Source of the DNA: Sphingobacterium spiritivorum
Lineage (GTDB): Bacteria > Bacteroidota > Bacteroidia > Sphingobacteriales > Sphingobacteriaceae
Assembly (NCBI RefSeq): GCF_016725325.1
Contig: NZ_CP068083.1
Coordinates: 3,038,001 to 3,102,000 of the forward strand
Direction: 5' to 3'
DNA length: 64,000 nt
Shown here: one piece after another, positions 9,338-17,712 of the stretch
How the letters are laid out: each line of letters begins with the position of its first letter
How positions within the stretch are numbered: position 1 is the stretch's first letter
Position numbers and translations under genes: made by a program
Notes under the pieces: model-generated
What the model was told of the DNA's origin: nothing
Database searches by the model: none
What the model saw: the letters and a program-made list of their open reading frames with translations, nothing else

Positions 9338-9904
9338 ATGAAAACACATATTCTACCAGCGATTAAGCTGACTTTAGGAACACTTATTCTATTTACAGTC
9401 CTTTATCCTGCACTTGTCTGGGCTTTTGCTCAGATCAGTCCAAATAGGGGTAAGGGCGAGATTGTCCAATACAATGGTCATACCTATTACAGTAATATCG
9501 GCCAGTCATTCACAGAAGACCAGTATTTCTGGTCCCGTCCTTCTGCTGTTGATTATAATGCTTCCGGATCAGGAGCCAGCAATAAAGGTCCATCTAATAA
9601 AGAATATCTGGAAGCTGTCCAGACACGTATAGAGACATTTATGCAACATAATCCTGGTATCAAAAAATCGGATATTCCGGTAGACCTGGTTACCGCCAGC
9701 GGAAGTGGTCTAGATCCGAATATTTCCGTACAGGCCGCTAAAGTGCAGATTCAGCGGATAGCTACAGTCCGAAAGCTGGCGCTATCTGAAGTTGAACAGC
9801 TGGTAAATCAACAGATCGAAAAACCTTTATGGGGCTTACTCGGTCCGGAGAAAATCAATGTTCTAAAGCTGAATATAGCCTTAGATCAACGGAGTAAAAA
9901 ATAA
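9338..9904 (+). CDS. kdpC: KdpC, accessory subunit of the Kdp ATPase
   Basis: 188 residues from the ATG at 9338. The frame can be extended to a TTG at 9305, but the ATG gives the usual KdpC N-terminus: a short basic tail (MKTHILPAIK) then one TM helix (about residues 8-28). The rest is periplasmic, with family patterns GQSFTEDQYFWSRPSA, YNASGSGASNKGPS, DLVTASGSGLDPNIS and GLLGPEKINVLKLN. KdpC is thought to raise the ATP affinity of KdpB. It completes the kdpFABC set, and the porin gene follows 31 bp later. Confidence 0.95.
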   Translation: MKTHILPAIKLTLGTLILFTVLYPALVWAFAQISPNRGKGEIVQYNGHTYYSNIGQSFTEDQYFWSRPSAVDYNASGSGASNKGPSNKEYLEAVQTRIETFMQHNPGIKKSDIPVDLVTASGSGLDPNISVQAAKVQIQRIATVRKLALSEVEQLVNQQIEKPLWGLLGPEKINVLKLNIALDQRSKK

Positions 9905-9935
9905 CTGTAATGACTGTTCTGACATCGATCAACTT

Positions 9936-11027
9936 ATGAATACAACTTTAAAATTAATTGCTGCGCTGATGGGGATTAGTGCTTTGGGAATAAAGCAGAT
10001 GGCTTGTGCGCAGACCAATGAACAATCTAATCCATTACGTTTCGGGGGATACGCAGAGGTTTACTATACACAGGATTTTAACAGACCTGAGAATCATACC
10101 CGACCTGGTTTTTTGTATAGTCACAACCGGTCTGATGAGGTCAATCTGAATCTGGCCTATCTGAAAGCCTCTTACTCTGCGGATCGTGTGCGGTCCAATC
10201 TGGCAGTGGCTGCCGGGACTTATATGAGTGCAAACTATGCTGCAGAAAATGATGTTATGAAAAATGTATATGAAGCTAATATCGGCGTGAGGCTTTCTGA
10301 AAAACATGATCTGTGGATAGATGCCGGTATAATGCCCTCGCATCTGGGCTTTGAAAGCGCAACAGGTAAAGATAACTGGGCATTGACAAGAAGTCTGTTT
10401 GCAGAGAATTCACCTTATTTTGAAACAGGAGCGAAGATCACATATACTACCCCGGATGCGCGATGGATCATGAGTGCTCTTGTACTGAACGGATGGCAGC
10501 GGATCAGACGGGTAGACGGAAATAACACCGTATCCTTTGGACATCAGCTGACATTCAAACCTACGGAGAGATTGACTTTAAACAGCGGGTCATTTATCGG
10601 AAGTGATCAGGCTGACAGTGTACGGCAGATGCGTTATTTTCATAATCTGTATGCGATCTATCAGGTTAGTGATCGATTCGGACTGACTGCCGGATTCGAT
10701 ATTGGTGCGCAGCAGGAGAAGAAAGGATCAGAGGATTATGATGTGTGGTATACGCCTGTTGTGTTGGCGCGATATGCAGCATCAGAAAGGGTCAGCCTGA
10801 CAGCAAGAGGTGAATATTATCAGGATAAGAAAGGTGTAATCATTGCTTCGGATACCCCACAGACTTTTGGATATTCTGTCAATATAGATTATCATATCCT
10901 GTCTAATGTGATCTGGCGTACGGAGCTCAGAAATCTGAACAGTAAAGATGCTCTTTTTACCGATCGTAATCAACGTGTGACAGACAATAGCTTTACAGCA
11001 ACTACTGCTTTAGCTATTAGTTTTTAA
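9936..11027 (+). CDS. Outer-membrane beta-barrel porin of the kdp locus
   Basis: A 363-residue exported protein with a signal peptide (about residues 1-25, ending near ACAQ). The mature part consists of alternating amphipathic strands and ends in Phe, the usual signal for outer-membrane barrels. It resembles the Bacteroidota OmpL/BBP2-type porins. Its position between kdpC and the sensor gene implies co-regulation with K+ uptake, so it may give K+ a path across the outer membrane under limitation. That role is inferred. E. coli kdp operons have no porin. Confidence 0.8.
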   Translation: MNTTLKLIAALMGISALGIKQMACAQTNEQSNPLRFGGYAEVYYTQDFNRPENHTRPGFLYSHNRSDEVNLNLAYLKASYSADRVRSNLAVAAGTYMSANYAAENDVMKNVYEANIGVRLSEKHDLWIDAGIMPSHLGFESATGKDNWALTRSLFAENSPYFETGAKITYTTPDARWIMSALVLNGWQRIRRVDGNNTVSFGHQLTFKPTERLTLNSGSFIGSDQADSVRQMRYFHNLYAIYQVSDRFGLTAGFDIGAQQEKKGSEDYDVWYTPVVLARYAASERVSLTARGEYYQDKKGVIIASDTPQTFGYSVNIDYHILSNVIWRTELRNLNSKDALFTDRNQRVTDNSFTATTALAISF

Positions 11028-11061
11028 CATATTTTGCAATAAAGTATATCCACTACCGGAC

Positions 11062-12186
11062 ATGGAAAATGAAAGAAAGAATGCAGAACATTTTCTCTCC
11101 CTGATCAGGAAATCAAAACAAGGGAAGTTTAAAATCTACATCGGTATGAGTGCCGGTGTAGGTAAGACTTACCGGATGCTGCAGGAAGCACATTCGCTGA
11201 TGCGAAATGCTATTGATGTAAAGATCGGCTATGTAGAAACACACAACAGGGTGGAAACGGTAGAACAATTAAAAGGGTTGCCAGTCATTGCACGACGTAC
11301 TTCTTTCTATAAGGGCAAGGAGCTGGAAGAAATGGATGTCCAGGCTGTCATTAATCTCCATCCTGAGGTCGTGATTGTAGACGAACTGGCTCATTCTAAT
11401 ATTGAAGGCAGCAAGAATGAAAAGCGCTGGCAGGATGTATTGGAAATACTGGAGGCCGGCATTAGTGTAATCAGTGCGGTCAATATACAACATATTGAGA
11501 GTCTGAATGAGGAAATAAAGACCATAACCGGAATAGAGGTGAGAGAGCGCGTTCCCGACCGGATTATTGCCCTGGCAGATGAAGTTGTCAATATTGATCT
11601 TACAGCGGAGGATCTGATCGCACGCCTGAAGGAAGGAAAAATCTATCCATCTGATAAGATACAGGCTGCATTGAATAATTTTTTTCAAAGTGACCATATT
11701 CTTCAGCTGCGGCAGCTTGCATTAAAAGAAGTTGCGGGACATGTGGTGAGACAGGTAGACCATGTGGTGCATAAAGGGATGATGGTCAGACATGATCGTT
11801 TTCTGGCCTGTATTGGGAGTGATGCCAGGAAAGCAAAGAATGTGATCCGAAAGACAGCACGTCTGGCAAGCTATTATGGCGGAGAATGGTATGTCTTGTA
11901 TGTGCAGACTCCCCGGGAAAGCGTGGATAAAATCGCACTGGATAAACAGCGTTTGCTGATCAATAATTTTAAATTAGCAACCGAATTGGGGGGGCAGGTA
12001 TTGCAGGTGAAAAGTAAACAAATCCCAAATGCAATTCTGGAGCAGGTGAGTAAAATGAACATTACAACTGTCTGTATAGGTAAGCCGAAGCTGACCTTAT
12101 TTGGGATTATACTGGCAACAGGAGTGTTCAATGAGTTATTAAAAAAACTGTCATCAGCAGATATTGATTTAATTATTTTATCTTGA
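11062..12186 (+). CDS. KdpD N-terminal sensor module with USP domain, no kinase
   Basis: A 374-residue cytoplasmic protein matching only the first part of KdpD. The KdpD domain (about 21-230) has Walker A GMSAGVGKT (28-36) and Walker B VVIVDELAH (103-111). A universal-stress-protein-like domain follows (about 245-374). The four TM helices and the histidine-kinase core of classical KdpD are absent. N-terminal-only KdpD proteins are known in some other phyla. The partner is probably the adjacent kinase at 12222, whose frame overlaps the end of this gene if its TTG at 12183 is counted. The Walker motifs are intact, so ATP binding should be preserved. Confidence 0.88.
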   Translation: MENERKNAEHFLSLIRKSKQGKFKIYIGMSAGVGKTYRMLQEAHSLMRNAIDVKIGYVETHNRVETVEQLKGLPVIARRTSFYKGKELEEMDVQAVINLHPEVVIVDELAHSNIEGSKNEKRWQDVLEILEAGISVISAVNIQHIESLNEEIKTITGIEVRERVPDRIIALADEVVNIDLTAEDLIARLKEGKIYPSDKIQAALNNFFQSDHILQLRQLALKEVAGHVVRQVDHVVHKGMMVRHDRFLACIGSDARKAKNVIRKTARLASYYGGEWYVLYVQTPRESVDKIALDKQRLLINNFKLATELGGQVLQVKSKQIPNAILEQVSKMNITTVCIGKPKLTLFGIILATGVFNELLKKLSSADIDLIILS

Positions 12187-12221
12187 CATCCGTTTGTCAG
12201 GGACTGAAAATATTAACGGAT

Positions 12222-13946
12222 ATGAGAACTAAACAAAAACTGACTTTTGGAGTAGGTGTTTTATTTCTTCTGATCGTCTTATTGGCAGGAGTAAGCACCT
12301 ATTATGTGAATAGTCTGAAGAAAGACACTAAAAATATTCTACTCGCCAATTACAATACACTGGAGTATGGCCGCAATATGTTGCTTGCGCTGGATAAATT
12401 GGATTCGGATCCGTTGGCTTTAACTGATTTTGAGAAAAACCTCCGGTTACAGCGGGCTAACGAAACTGAAAAAGGAGAGAAAGAGGCTACGGAACAAATT
12501 GTAGTCCATCTGGGTGAATTGAAACAAAATCCACAAACAGCTAACCTGAAGGTCCTGATCCGTGAAGACATAGCAGAAGTCATGCGTTTAAATATGGAAG
12601 CTATAGGACGTAAAAGTGATATTGCAAATGAAACAGCAGCTTCAGCTATTGTCTGGATATCCGTGACAGGAGCGCTTTGTTTTTTGATTGCTTTTGTGTT
12701 ATTTGTGAATTTGCCCGGCAATATTGCCGATCCTATACGCGAACTCAACGGCAGTATAAAGCAGATAGCAGCTCAGAATTACAGTGAACGGGTGCACTTC
12801 GAAGGACATAGCGAATTCGGTGAGCTGGCCAGATCTTTTAATACTATGGCACAGAAACTGGAAGAATATTCCAACAGTAATCTGGCCATTATCCTCAAAG
12901 AAAAAACAAGAATTGAAACACTTATCAATAATATGCATGATCCTGTCATAGGAATTGATGAACAGAAAAAGATATTATTTGCGAATCATGAGGCCTTAAA
13001 GGTCACAGGACTGGAATGGACGGCTATACAAGGCAGACAAATTCAGGATATTGCTGTTAATAATGATCTTGTCAGGCTGTTGATCAGAGATATGATGAGT
13101 CCGGAAAAGAGTTCGGCTGAGCCAGTGAAAATAGCTGCTGACGGAAAACAACAATACTTTGAAAAGGAAATCATTGATATAAATGTAGTTCCTACAGGAG
13201 AACAGGAGTCCGAGTTGATCGGCTATGTCATTATGCTGAAGAATATTACTCCTTTCAAAGAGCTTGATTTTGCGAAGACTAATTTTATTGCTACCGTTTC
13301 ACATGAACTGAAAACACCTATATCTTCTATAAAAATGAGCCTTAATATTCTGGCACATGAACGTACAGGCCCCTTGACAGATGAACAGCAGCAATTGCTG
13401 GAAAGTATCGGAGATGATAGCGAACGGCTGCTGAAAATTACCTCTGAACTGTTAAATATGTCTCAGGTCGAAACAGGCAATATTCAATTGAATATGCAGG
13501 CTAACGACCCTTTGGAGATCTTGAAATATGCGGTGGATACTACACGTATTCCGGCAGAACAGAAAAACCTGTCAATCGTACAGCAGGTGCAGCCAGACCT
13601 TCCTTTTATCCTTGTTGATGCTGAAAAAACAGCCTGGGTATTAACCAATTTTATCACTAATGCTATTCGCTATTCTTCGGACCATAATGAAGTGATTGTT
13701 TCACTATACAAAGAGCAGGACAGATTGGTGTTTGCTGTACAGGATTTTGGTAGAGGAATTGATCCCCGATATCAGGAACGTATTTTTGAACGTTACTTTC
13801 AGATTCCGGGAAGTGCCAAATCGGGAACGGGACTCGGATTGGCTATCAGCAAGGATTTTATAGAAAATCAGGCGGGGAAAATAGGATTGGAGAGCAAGCC
13901 CGGCTTAGGTAGCACATTCTTTTTCTCGTTTCCTGTTGAAAGTTAG
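12222..13946 (+). CDS. HAMP-PAS sensor histidine kinase (detached kinase half of KdpD)
   Basis: 574 residues from the ATG at 12222; a TTG at 12183 would add 13 residues without homology-like features. TM1 is at about 8-28, an extracytoplasmic helical region at 30-140, TM2 at about 143-163, HAMP at about 166-220, a PAS-like domain at about 225-345, and HisKA with phospho-acceptor His361 in FIATVSHELKTP. The ATPase domain has its N-box (LTNFITNAIRYS), G1 (DFGRGID) and G2 (GTGLGLAIS). All catalytic boxes are intact. It closes the kdp cluster and likely phosphorylates the NtrC-type regulator at 2774-4120; the link is by context. Confidence 0.92.
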   Translation: MRTKQKLTFGVGVLFLLIVLLAGVSTYYVNSLKKDTKNILLANYNTLEYGRNMLLALDKLDSDPLALTDFEKNLRLQRANETEKGEKEATEQIVVHLGELKQNPQTANLKVLIREDIAEVMRLNMEAIGRKSDIANETAASAIVWISVTGALCFLIAFVLFVNLPGNIADPIRELNGSIKQIAAQNYSERVHFEGHSEFGELARSFNTMAQKLEEYSNSNLAIILKEKTRIETLINNMHDPVIGIDEQKKILFANHEALKVTGLEWTAIQGRQIQDIAVNNDLVRLLIRDMMSPEKSSAEPVKIAADGKQQYFEKEIIDINVVPTGEQESELIGYVIMLKNITPFKELDFAKTNFIATVSHELKTPISSIKMSLNILAHERTGPLTDEQQQLLESIGDDSERLLKITSELLNMSQVETGNIQLNMQANDPLEILKYAVDTTRIPAEQKNLSIVQQVQPDLPFILVDAEKTAWVLTNFITNAIRYSSDHNEVIVSLYKEQDRLVFAVQDFGRGIDPRYQERIFERYFQIPGSAKSGTGLGLAISKDFIENQAGKIGLESKPGLGSTFFFSFPVES

Positions 13947-13960
13947 TTTACCCGAAAGTA

Positions 13961-15268
13961 TCAGATATCATTAATCCGTTTTCCTGTGAGGGCAGAGAAT
14001 CTTTTGTTTTTAGGGTCACCTATCATCTGTTTTCCGTAAATACTGGTGTTTCCGGAAAACAGGTACGCCAGTATGCAGGCAATAGCGATGTATACTGCTG
14101 CCTGAGCGCCGAAGAGTTCTATTCCCATGATACTGCAGGCCAGTGGCGTATTGGTGGCACCGGAAAATACGGCTACGAATCCCATTCCCGCCAGTAAACC
14201 CAGAGGTAGGGGAATAAATAAGGATAATGCACTACCCAGGGTGGCTCCGATAAAGAAGAGTGGAGTAACTTCACCTCCTTTAAATCCAGCCGCTAAGGTA
14301 AGGATCGTGAAAGCCATTTTCAATGCAAAATCATAGGGCAATGCTGTTTGCTGAAAAGATGCTTCTATGCCGGGGATACCAAGTCCTATATAAGCGGTAG
14401 TGCCGATACACCACACTGCAGTGGCTACGATTATTCCTCCGATAAAAGGCCGTAATGGAGGATAGCTGATATAAGATTTGAAAAGTTGGGATGTTTTCTT
14501 TAATGTACGACTGAATACTGTCGCACATAATCCGAAAAGAACACCAGCCAGAACCGCCAGAATAATATTTACAAATGAAAGATCCGGAACAATATCTATA
14601 TGGTAATGGGTATGATGAGCATTCCACGATTTAGTAATAAGATCGGCACAGATCGCAGAAGCAAACGCAGGAAAAATGGCATTATACCGAAGCCGTCCGA
14701 TAAGGAAAAATTCCATTCCGAATATTGCTCCGGCAAGAGGAGTACCGAATACGGAACCAAACCCTGCTGCGACAGCTGCAATAATTAATGTTTTCCGTTC
14801 TTCCGGATTGAGTTTTAATCGTTTGCTAAACTGATCAGCAATAGCACCTGCCATTTGCAGTGCTGTGCCTTCCCTGCCTGCTGATCCTCCGAATAAATGT
14901 GTAATAATGGTGCCTAAATAGACAAAAGGTGCCATTTTAAACGGAATAGTCTGTCCAGGTGTATGAATCGTATCAATCAGCAGATTATTACCTGCTTCTA
15001 CATCTTTCCCCCAATAATAGTACAGTAACCCTACAGACAAGCCACCTAGAGGAAGTAGGGCAATGATCCATTTATGCTCCTCCCGAAAATTGGTCACCCA
15101 CTCCAGTGAGATAAGAAAACCTGCAGAAGCGGACCCTATAGATAACCCTAAAATAAGACTGATAAAGACCCATTTAAGAATATAGGGCATTGTAGGATAA
15201 TTCCGAAAGAATAACCTGGTGCGGATCTGAGTTTTTTGACGAATGGATTTTGGTTGTTTCGTAAGCAT
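13961..15268 (-). CDS. CLC-F-type fluoride/proton antiporter
   Basis: A 435-residue CLC-family membrane protein that ends 15 bp from the kdp kinase on the other strand. The gating glutamate sits in GREGT (131-135, Glu133), where chloride-transporting CLCs have GREGP/GKEGP. A GNN follows the helix-C region (93-95), and KGGEVTPLFF appears later. From memory of the family, these fit the fluoride-exporting CLC-F clade rather than Cl- channels. The fluoride riboswitch directly upstream makes the assignment strong. It would export F- in exchange for H+ at the inner membrane, lowering cytoplasmic fluoride. Generic annotation would say 'voltage-gated chloride channel'. Confidence 0.88.
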   Translation of the reverse strand: MLTKQPKSIRQKTQIRTRLFFRNYPTMPYILKWVFISLILGLSIGSASAGFLISLEWVTNFREEHKWIIALLPLGGLSVGLLYYYWGKDVEAGNNLLIDTIHTPGQTIPFKMAPFVYLGTIITHLFGGSAGREGTALQMAGAIADQFSKRLKLNPEERKTLIIAAVAAGFGSVFGTPLAGAIFGMEFFLIGRLRYNAIFPAFASAICADLITKSWNAHHTHYHIDIVPDLSFVNIILAVLAGVLFGLCATVFSRTLKKTSQLFKSYISYPPLRPFIGGIIVATAVWCIGTTAYIGLGIPGIEASFQQTALPYDFALKMAFTILTLAAGFKGGEVTPLFFIGATLGSALSLFIPLPLGLLAGMGFVAVFSGATNTPLACSIMGIELFGAQAAVYIAIACILAYLFSGNTSIYGKQMIGDPKNKRFSALTGKRINDI

Positions 15269-15275
15269 AATTATT

Positions 15276-15307
15276 CCTGATTAAATAGTTAACATTTATC
15301 AATCAGG
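15276..15307 (-). promoter_or_regulatory. Alternative stem (expression platform) of the fluoride riboswitch
   Basis: A perfect 7-bp stem pairs CCTGATT (minus strand, 15307 to 15301) with AATCAGG (15282 to 15276) across an 18-nt loop. The 5' arm uses two Cs that the aptamer pseudoknot also needs, so the two folds exclude each other. The 3' arm lies 7-13 nt before the ATG and contains AGGA. Without fluoride the stem would hide the initiation region; with fluoride it would be freed. There is no T-run, so translational control is more likely than termination. Confidence 0.6.
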
Positions 15308-15355
15308 CGTCATCAGCTTACTAAAGCGGTTTGGTTAAGGAAGAACACCATTTCC
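15304..15355 (-). ncRNA. Fluoride riboswitch aptamer (crcB motif)
   Basis: Reading the minus strand, the leader matches the crcB motif throughout. P1 is GGAA/TTCC (15355-15352 with 15342-15339), enclosing ATGGTGTTC. A conserved AACC-type junction follows, then a P2 hairpin GCTT/AAGC (15327-15324 with 15319-15316). The signature GCTGATGACGCC follows at 15317-15306. The pseudoknot GGTGT (15349-15345) with ACGCC (15310-15306) can form with one G-U pair. The aptamer ends 35 nt before the start codon of the CLC-F-like gene, the natural target of this class. It senses cytoplasmic fluoride and should switch expression on. Confidence 0.92.
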
Positions 15356-15374
15356 TTTTTTAATTGTCTGTGAG

Positions 15375-15405
15375 CAAATCTAAGAACTATCTTTCAGGAA
15401 AACAA
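15375..15405 (-). promoter_or_regulatory. Bacteroidota-type promoter of the fluoride riboswitch/CLC unit
   Basis: On the minus strand a TTG (15405-15403) lies 20 bp before TAGATTTG (15382-15375), an exact TAnnTTTG -7 box. Transcription would start near 15369, a few bases before the aptamer, so the whole riboswitch is in the leader. Confidence 0.65.
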
Positions 15406-15484
15406 GATATGTAATTGTTTTTATGGGTGATAAACTGGTTTTGAGTTTATCCGCTAACCTGTCTTCCGATAAATCGCGATCGCT

Positions 15485-15538
15485 CCTTAAAAGGGAGAGA
15501 AAAAGACTTTTCAGGATAGTTTTCTCTCCCTTTTAGGG
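15485..15538. repeat. Long imperfect inverted repeat between the CLC unit and the GNAT gene
   Basis: Arms 15485-15503 and 15520-15538 are 19 bp with one mismatch, around a 16-nt loop, built on AAAAGGGAGAGAAAA. There is no T-run on either side, so it is not a standard terminator. The gap 15406-15663 holds no gene that I can support. Confidence 0.6.
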
Positions 15539-15663
15539 TGCTTGGTTACTTTGGTGTAATGGGGAATAAAGGATTCTCTCCATTAAAGTTGCCAGCGTAA
15601 GTTATATTATTTGTTTTGCGTCAGTTGGCGTCCCCGCCTACTGTTTATCTATAACCGTTGTTA

Positions 15664-15945
15664 TTAAAACAATACGTCTTTGATCTCCGGTGTCTTGTCA
15701 AATACCGATTTGGCAAACGGACATAAGGGTAATATCTTGATATGATTGGTGCGTGCAAAATCTACTATTTCCAATACAATCTTCTTCCCTATAGATTGTC
15801 CTCTGTACTCGTCATTTACATCTGTATGATCAATAATGATTTTAGTTTCGCCTGCATAGGTATACGTGATCCGTCCTGCTTCGATATTCTGATCCATCAT
15901 TGAAAAGTATCCCTTTTGTCCTTCCTGTACGTGTTTGATTTCCAT
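15664..15945 (-). CDS. Small GNAT-like N-acetyltransferase (YjdJ/GCN5-CG type)
   Basis: A 93-residue protein of the short single-domain acetyltransferase group. The pattern is MEIKHVQEGQKGYF, ITYTYAGETKIIIDHTDV, then EYRGQSIGKKIV, which carries the acetyl-CoA-binding R-G-Q-x-I-G-K loop, and the C-terminal ILPLCPFAKSVF. These are about half the size of ordinary GNATs, so the length is normal. The acceptor substrate is unknown. It appears monocistronic, 133 bp downstream of the Crp-like gene on the same strand. Confidence 0.8.
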   Translation of the reverse strand: MEIKHVQEGQKGYFSMMDQNIEAGRITYTYAGETKIIIDHTDVNDEYRGQSIGKKIVLEIVDFARTNHIKILPLCPFAKSVFDKTPEIKDVLF

Positions 15946-16078
15946 TTTTTTATGTTTTATAAATTACTGATCTGTATTTCAAACCAACTATTGATAACAA
16001 CCATCAGTTTTTGATTTTGTTTTGTAAGACAAAGCTATGGCTTTAGGAAGAAGCAACCATTGATGCATGATAAGAAAA

Positions 16079-16675
16079 TCATAAAGGTCTGAAATTTCGT
16101 GTCGCCAGATCTTTGCGTACACGGCTCAGACTTTCAGGTGTTATCCCAAGATAGGAAGCAATAAGTGTCTGAGGAACGCGAAGGGTCAGGCTAGGATATA
16201 TCTTTATAAAATCAAGATATCTTTCCTCTGCAGTAGCACTAAGTAATAATGTGATTCTCTTTTGCAGATGACGAATATGATTGTGCAGGTTCTTATTATT
16301 GAATTCCAGAAATGAAGGATTTTCTTTTGATAGTTTTATAATAAACTCTTCCTCTATCAGCATGACTTTACTATCTTCCAGTGCCTGAATGTAATAATGG
16401 GATGGAAGACCGAAGTAAACACTTCCTCTGTCTGATACAAACCAATTTTCCGGAGCAAACTGAAGGATGTGCTCTTTGCCTTTTTCATCTATGGAATATT
16501 GTTTAAGCAGCCCCATTTCTACAAAATAGGTATATTTTCCTACCTCACCTTCACGCAGAAGATAATTTCCTTTTTTAACAGCTATAGTCCGGCAATGGGA
16601 TACCAGTTGTTCGACGCTTTCGGTATCTATATCAATGTTAGAAGTCAGGTAGCTTACAAAAGAAAAATTGTTCAT
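16079..16675 (-). CDS. Crp/Fnr-family transcriptional regulator
   Basis: 198 residues. An N-terminal cyclic-nucleotide-binding-like barrel (about 10-125; KKGNYLLREGEVGKYTYFVEMG and the following strands) leads into a C-terminal winged helix-turn-helix (about 165-190; VPQTLIASYLGITPESLSRVRKDL). The Arg/Ser cAMP-contact motif is not obvious and there is no N-terminal Fe-S cysteine cluster. This resembles the many Bacteroidota Crp-like proteins that sense unknown cues. The target is unknown; neither the neighbouring small acetyltransferase nor the MarR gene is clearly in an operon with it. Confidence 0.85.
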   Translation of the reverse strand: MNNFSFVSYLTSNIDIDTESVEQLVSHCRTIAVKKGNYLLREGEVGKYTYFVEMGLLKQYSIDEKGKEHILQFAPENWFVSDRGSVYFGLPSHYYIQALEDSKVMLIEEEFIIKLSKENPSFLEFNNKNLHNHIRHLQKRITLLLSATAEERYLDFIKIYPSLTLRVPQTLIASYLGITPESLSRVRKDLATRNFRPL

Positions 16676-17052
16676 GTGTCTATAGATGTTTACACTTTAA
16701 ACTTAGCTAATTTTTTGAATGTTCACTAACCTTCTGTGAGTTTAGTTAGAAAAATCTTTCTTAAATACATGTATATATTTATGTATCAATATAGTGTGGT
16801 TAAAAACTAAATTTTAGATATTTAAATAAGTTAAACTAAAAATTTATTTTATTTTTTTATATGAATGTTTGGTTTTTATTTATTGTTTTAGCGGGTACAG
16901 GTATGGTTTTTATTTTAAAATGTTTGTTTTCAATTGTTTGAGGTTTTAGGAGGAGGTATCTTAATAAATTGTATGAAGTGGAAAGAATTAATCTATAAAA
17001 GTATGTTTACAACCTATTATTGTTTAATTTTGAATACTATATTTAGCAAATA
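16676..17052. other. AT-rich intergenic region between divergent crp-like and marR-like genes
   Basis: This 377-bp gap holds no gene I can support. It is very AT-rich. On the plus strand TAATTTTG at 17025-17032 matches the -7 consensus, 20 bp before the MarR-family start codon; no clear -33 TTG was found. A segment around 16830-16850 (AGTTAAACTAAA) vaguely resembles AT-rich sequence upstream of crtI, but not enough to call a shared operator. Confidence 0.4.
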
Positions 17053-17712
17053 ATGTCTATGATACCTAAGAACTTGTTAATCCAGGTCATCGACCAACTG
17101 GACGAATATTGTACGCAGTACCCTGAAAATCTGACATATGAAGGATTTGCATCTTTTGTACATGTAAACCGTCTTTCTCAGCACACAGTTACCAGACAGG
17201 TAGGAGGTGACTATGTACCTATTATGGAGCGGGATATGCCAGCTGAAGATATCGGGAAACTCTTGGTCATGTTATACAGATATGCAAAAAATTATATAAA
17301 AATAGCATTTGCGGGTACTCCGTTGCAGACTCCTGAAGAATTTACCTACCTGATGGTTCTGTTTACCTATGACAAATTACCGCAATCAGAATTGATCCGT
17401 AAGAATATTATGGAAAAAGCTTCCGGTAATGAAGTAATCAAGCGATTGATGCGGATGGGAATGATTATGGAAGCCGAACGATCCGGAGATAAAAGGTCCA
17501 AGCCTATTTCAATTTCCCCTATGGGAAGAAAAGTACTTATTGATATGTTGCCTAAGATGAGAATGGTGGGAAATGTAGTATCAGGAAATCTTAACCAGAC
17601 GGAGCGGCAGCTGCTGATCTATCTGCTGGCAAAACTGGATCATTATCACCACGATCAGTACGGGCATAAAGACAAACAGGAGCTTACAGATTATCTTCAC
17701 ACAGAAAACTAG
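17053..17712 (+). CDS. MarR-family winged-helix regulator next to the carotenoid operon
   Basis: 219 residues, long for MarR (usually about 140-160). The recognisable core is about residues 55-195: a helical dimer region, KLPQSELIRKNIMEKASGNE resembling the DNA-reading helix-turn-helix, and MEAERSGDKRSKPISISPMG as the wing, whose D-x-R-x-K-x-I pattern is the MarR signature. Its stop codon directly abuts the convergent crtY end (17712/17713), which suggests a functional link. It may control the carotenoid genes through a site before crtI. That is context only. Confidence 0.82.
   Translation: MSMIPKNLLIQVIDQLDEYCTQYPENLTYEGFASFVHVNRLSQHTVTRQVGGDYVPIMERDMPAEDIGKLLVMLYRYAKNYIKIAFAGTPLQTPEEFTYLMVLFTYDKLPQSELIRKNIMEKASGNEVIKRLMRMGMIMEAERSGDKRSKPISISPMGRKVLIDMLPKMRMVGNVVSGNLNQTERQLLIYLLAKLDHYHHDQYGHKDKQELTDYLHTEN

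Noticed and set aside
13961..15268. Voltage-gated chloride channel as the function
   Set aside because: GREGT, GNN and the upstream fluoride riboswitch point to fluoride export instead.
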